Assembly: GCA_023333565.1 (NCBI GenBank)
Contig: JAJKFH010000611.1
Span: 1,262,220 to 1,326,219 of the forward strand
Reading direction: 5' to 3'
Length of the DNA stretch: 64,000 nucleotides
DNA from: Puffinus mauretanicus
Lineage: Eukaryota; Chordata; Aves; Procellariiformes; Procellariidae
The notes beneath the pieces are model-generated. The model saw only the letters and a program-made list of their open reading frames with translations, was not told where the DNA came from and did not search any database. A program made the position numbers and the translations under genes. Every line of letters starts with the position of its first letter. The stretch's first letter is position 1. Shown piece by piece: positions 60,021 to 64,000 of the stretch.

Positions 60021-63000
60021 AACGACATAGAAACTGCCTCCCTGCACAGCTACTGCAAACTACAAAAGGTTTTAAGAAAAACAACATACAGATCTCCTGC
60101 ACCCTGCGTTTTGAGACAAATCGTTCATCTACTACTGGTCTCGCAGGTTTTCTTCCAGTGTCTCCTAAGAGCCTGCACTGCACTTGGTATCTGTTCCTAA
60201 CGCTGTGCTGCTTTTCTCTTCCACTGAGAGCGGAATTTTGTGTGATTAGACACAGAACAGGCTGTAACTTGGGGCCTGTATTTAAGTATTCTTAGTACTA
60301 ATGCATCTTGTGTTGCAATGGAACCACATACAATAGTTAATGTTGTACCCAGCAGGATGCCAATCAAATTAGCTAACTGATTGTATACCTATTTTCAAAG
60401 CAAGCAGAAGGAAGCACGCTGGCAAAGTTCACACGTACCTGTTGTCTGTCATGTCCTGGCAAAAGAGAATCCTGGCCAGTCCCTGAATTTCCACAAATAA
60501 AAGCTTACAACAGGAAAGAGGAGGGAAGAAAAATAGAAATGGGCTCTTAAAGCTGTCAGAAAAGTCTAATAATTTACACTAGCTGAGATGCAGGGAACAA
60601 ATACTGATTAATATATATTGAAATATACTCATTGGTTTTCATCAAGGCTTCCCTCTATTGCAGAGTGAATTCCTTCTGATTCCCCTCTCACACACAGAAA
60701 CAGCAACAGAAACAACCCCAGTTACACTGTATTGCTATAAACAAGAGGATAATGAGACCCCTCTACAGTTCTCACCCAGTTCTCTGACAGCGTGCCTTTC
60801 TCTCATTGTGAACAGAGATAAGCCTCTTTAATAGGTAAAATCTGGGAGAAGGAGAGGGAGAGGACAGCCCGAGGGCAGCAGAAGTTGAAACAAAAATGTC
60901 ACTAGGAGCTGAGCAAGCCCACAGGAGGGGAGATGAAGCACTGGAAGGATATTTTACATGACTTGTGGGCTTAGCAAAAATCCTCAATTACTTATTGACA
61001 TTGCTTCTGTAATTATAAATAAACCCCTCGGCTAGACAAAACTCAAGTTTTTCTCACTTAAGAAGTCATTCAATCTACTTGGTATGTACACTCACTCTTT
61101 GCAAACAAGCGTGGTATGACACCACAGAACTGTCTCAAGACAGGGTACAGCATTCTCTGATAATTCAAATATACTTTTCATCCCTATATGATCCTAGATG
61201 AGCCTTCTCAACAGAAAAATACTCCACACGACCCCGAGGAAGTAGGCTCTACTAAAGCCTCTTGTAGCCCTGAAAAAAACATTTCAAAACAGTGAAAGGA
61301 AGGTCATACTCCTGAGTGATCCCATCCGTCCAAGTTTAACCCAAGTGTGGCACTCTGCTTGAGATACAGAGGACCCAGTCCCGTGAAGTCTTCCTATTCT
61401 GTGTATTTGCTTATCCTCAAGAGCCCATTGGTATAATGGGGCTCTGTGCCTCAGCCAGACGCGTGCTCTGGTTGTAGTCTACAGGAGCAGGAAACACCTA
61501 AAGCCCTCCGCAGGAGCAGGACTACAGACACACAATGGAAGAGAGAAAATTAACTTCTAGTCCTCTACAATGAACATGCAGAATCACAGTCAAAAGGCCT
61601 ATGTATTGAATTAGCTGAAGAAGCCCACAGTTCAAAGTCCAGACTCAAGACCTGGGTGTGAACCACAGTAAAAATCTGCCGATGACTTTCACGAGAAGAT
61701 CATCTGACGACATATGATGCTGAGAAGGAAAGCGTTGCAGTCAAATAGATTGTATCAACTGTCCTATGACTCACAGTAAGCTTGTCCCTAACACACAAGG
61801 AGAGCTCAAGAAATTCTGAAAAACAACACAGCCACAAGAAGAATGATACAACTCTCTTCCTGAAAGAAAATGCCGAACAGTTGCATTTGGTATTAATAAA
61901 ATCAGCCAATAACTTCCTCTGGGCAAAGTACATACCAAATCAGTTAAAAGATACAACTATATGCTCAGTTTCAGCAGCAGTGTACTCCACCCTGGTCACC
62001 TCTCCAGCTCTCATCCCATCTCTAGGCTCTCAAAAGACTTCGGGAAGCGTTAATTATGGAGTTTCAACCACACAGGTGGCATCAGCCACTACCCCAGGTG
62101 GTTTACTTACAAGCCTGTGTCAAAGCACAGCGAGGACACAAACCCAGAGGCCACACACGCTCTGTCAGACAAGAAGATGGTTGGCAATACTGTAGCTCCA
62201 ACCACTTCTTGCCTCCAACAGAAAGATGGTGGTAGGAAATCACCCTTCTGTTGCAGAGCTGCCACAGAGCTGTGGTGAGGAGTGACAGAGGAGATGGTGT
62301 ACTGGTGTTGAATAGACAGATAGGAGATGAAGAAAAGAGGAGGATGCATGCAGCAGAAGGCTGAGGGAGAAAGTTAAGAGAACTGAAGAGTGAGGTGAAC
62401 AGAGAAACTGTATTGAGCAAATTTTTATCAGGATAATAGAAAACTGATACTGAACAATACATTCCCCTTGGAAATTTAACTTTCCAAGTTAATTGTGTTA
62501 AAGGTCATGGGACATAGAGTGTAACATTTTCCAGGAATACTTTCACTAGCAATCTTCATGGTGCCAGAGGGGTGACAGAAAGAATAATATGAAAATATAA
62601 ATTTAAATGTTGACATTTACCTTTCACTCACTGTACTGACAAGTAGATTACATTAGGCAATAGGGAAGATGCTGAAGCTACTCTAGACTAGAATAATATT
62701 CTGTTCTCATTTGCACAGATACAAATCAGGAGAGAAATTAGATAAGGAGATAAGCTAATAAGGGTATCCATTTCTGCATGTGCTTATTTGTGTGTAATAT
62801 ATGCAATGCCCTTCCCCCCCAATTTGCTATTTTTAGTTTGAACTGAGCATAGTCTCTCGCCTAGTACCTCAGTGAATCATATTTCCTTGTGCCTCCAGAG
62901 GCAAATACATCTAAATACATTTCGGAAGATCACTTCTTTCCACCAACTCCGGAGAAAAGTACAAAGATCCTCATCATTTAACATGCAAACCCCATAGTTT

Positions 63001-63730
63001 GGGAAACTGTGCATAGCAACATCAAGCTCGTGGCTGGTTTTGGTCTCTATTTCAGTGAGTGTCAGCAGCAGAGTCTGTAACTCAAGCAAGTGATTGCCAC
63101 ACAGCTGGAATTGGCCATTATGTTCGAATGCGCTTATCTGGACACTGAAAAAGTGTTTGCTTTCTGGAATAACCACTTATGGAGCATCCAGATTAGAAAG
63201 TACAAACATATTGGCTAAATTGAATTAAAGGCAGTCAGTCACCGCAAATTAAACACTCAAGTGAAGGTATTTCCAAATACAGCAGCAACAACTGAGTATC
63301 ACACAAATGGGTAGCCTCATGTTTAAAACATAGGTCTGAGAGCTACTAGATCTTAGTTTCCCCTCCTACTTCTGCTGCTTGTCTTTTCCTCTTGACCTCG
63401 AGTAAATTATTTATTGTCAAGATTTACATTTCCCCAGATTCAAAAAAAGGCAGTTATAGACTCCTTGGCTTTAAAGAGCAGCGTAACCATAATGACAGCA
63501 AGCATGTGGAAGGGAAGACCACCGCAGTAAGCTCAACAGTGAACGGCAAAGGGCCATTGTAAATTCTGCAAATGAAACCAAGGGGCTAGCTCAAGCCTTG
63601 CTATAAATGGTGACGTGACCAATATCATGTGCTTCTTTAGAAAAATAGTAAAGAAGAATTTTTTAACTGGCTTTTTCAAAGCTCAGCAAGTTTTGGACTC
63701 AATAGTTGGAAAAATGGCCTTCTTTTAAAT

Positions 63731-64000
63731 TAGAATCATAGAATCATAGAATCATTAAGGTTGGAAAAGATCTCTAAGATTATTGAGTCCAACCGTCAAC
63801 CCAACACCACCATGCCCACTAAACCATGTCCCTAAACGCCTCATCTACACGTCTTTTAAATACCTCCAGGGATGGTGACTCAACCACTTCCCTGGGCAGC
63901 CTGTTCGAAGGCCTGACCACTCTTTCAGTAAAGAAATTTCTCCTAATGTCCAATCTAAACCTCCCTTGGCACAACTTGAGGCCATTTCCTCTCGTCCTAT
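63731..64000 (-). mobile_element. CR1 retrotransposon, 3' end, cut by window edge
   Basis: Minus-strand CR1 starting with about three ATTCTATG tail units at 63731-63755. It follows the same sequence as the copy at 15304 for the whole visible length, with scattered substitutions, so it is the same subfamily. It continues past the right edge. Confidence 0.93.

Larger units (their letters stand above)
46472..64000 (-). other. TULP4: TULP4 5' intron, continuing beyond the window
   Basis: At least 17.5 kb of intron. None of the expected upstream WD40 codons could be found, so the remaining 5' exons lie further right. It contains the solo LTR (47130-47675), an old LINE scrap (48280-48500), a direct duplication (48941-49024 / 49991-50074), a GC-rich patch with a 14-bp tandem repeat (59650-60020), a 99-codon minus-strand open frame (62877-63176) and a CR1 at the right edge. 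The stretches 50080-59640 and 60020-62870 show nothing recognisable. Confidence 0.75.

Noticed and set aside
46472..64000. Possible upstream TULP4 WD40 exons
   Set aside because: Searched by eye for codons of the expected preceding blades (TWSHDG, WSSEI, TPDD-type words) with splice sites; none found.

Overview
The window looks like nuclear DNA of a bird. The evidence is several CR1 non-LTR retrotransposon copies ending in the avian-type 8-bp 3' repeat, a solo LTR that I recognise as a common avian endogenous-retrovirus type, and intron-rich gene structure. The species cannot be named from the sequence.

One protein-coding gene explains the coding signal: TULP4 (tubby-like protein 4, TUSP), read on the minus strand. 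Eleven coding exons were placed by splice sites and reading phase, from 46471 down to the stop codon at 10846-10848. They sum to 4173 nt, exactly 1391 codons (1390 residues plus stop), open throughout. The encoded part starts inside the N-terminal WD40 region. It then carries a SOCS box (exon at 28805-29029), the first half of a split tubby domain (26390-20791), a 2.6-kb exon with proline-, serine- and lysine-rich linkers (12697-15281), and the last tubby strands and helix in two pieces (end of the big exon plus 10846-10962). The start codon and roughly the first 200 residues lie beyond the right edge. The family role, from general knowledge, is as a putative substrate-recognition subunit of an ECS-type (Elongin-Cullin-SOCS) ubiquitin ligase with a membrane/phosphoinositide-type tubby fold.

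Layout, left to right. 1-2000: no recognisable feature. 2000-2870: a very old, decayed CR1-type LINE. About 2900-10845: probable long TULP4 3'UTR and downstream flank, with several candidate poly(A) signals. 10846-46471: TULP4 exons and introns, with CR1 copies at 15304-16690, 23540-23641 and 39947-40920, and several microsatellites. 46472-64000: one uninterrupted intron, holding a solo LTR (about 47130-47675), an ancient LINE scrap (about 48280-48500), a 1-kb-spaced direct duplication, a GC-rich patch near 59.7-60.0 kb, and a CR1 running off the right edge (63731-64000).

Points most worth following up: a CR1 whose 3' terminus lies 22 nt from the splice acceptor of the largest TULP4 exon, at the inferred branch point; an in-phase 120-nt candidate cassette exon at 36951-37070; a perfect CRE octamer inside the solo LTR; and a GC-rich block in the big exon whose protein seems to have drifted from the mammalian sequence. 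I found no operon, CRISPR, novel enzyme cluster or other new system. Statements about human TULP4 are from memory and were not aligned.
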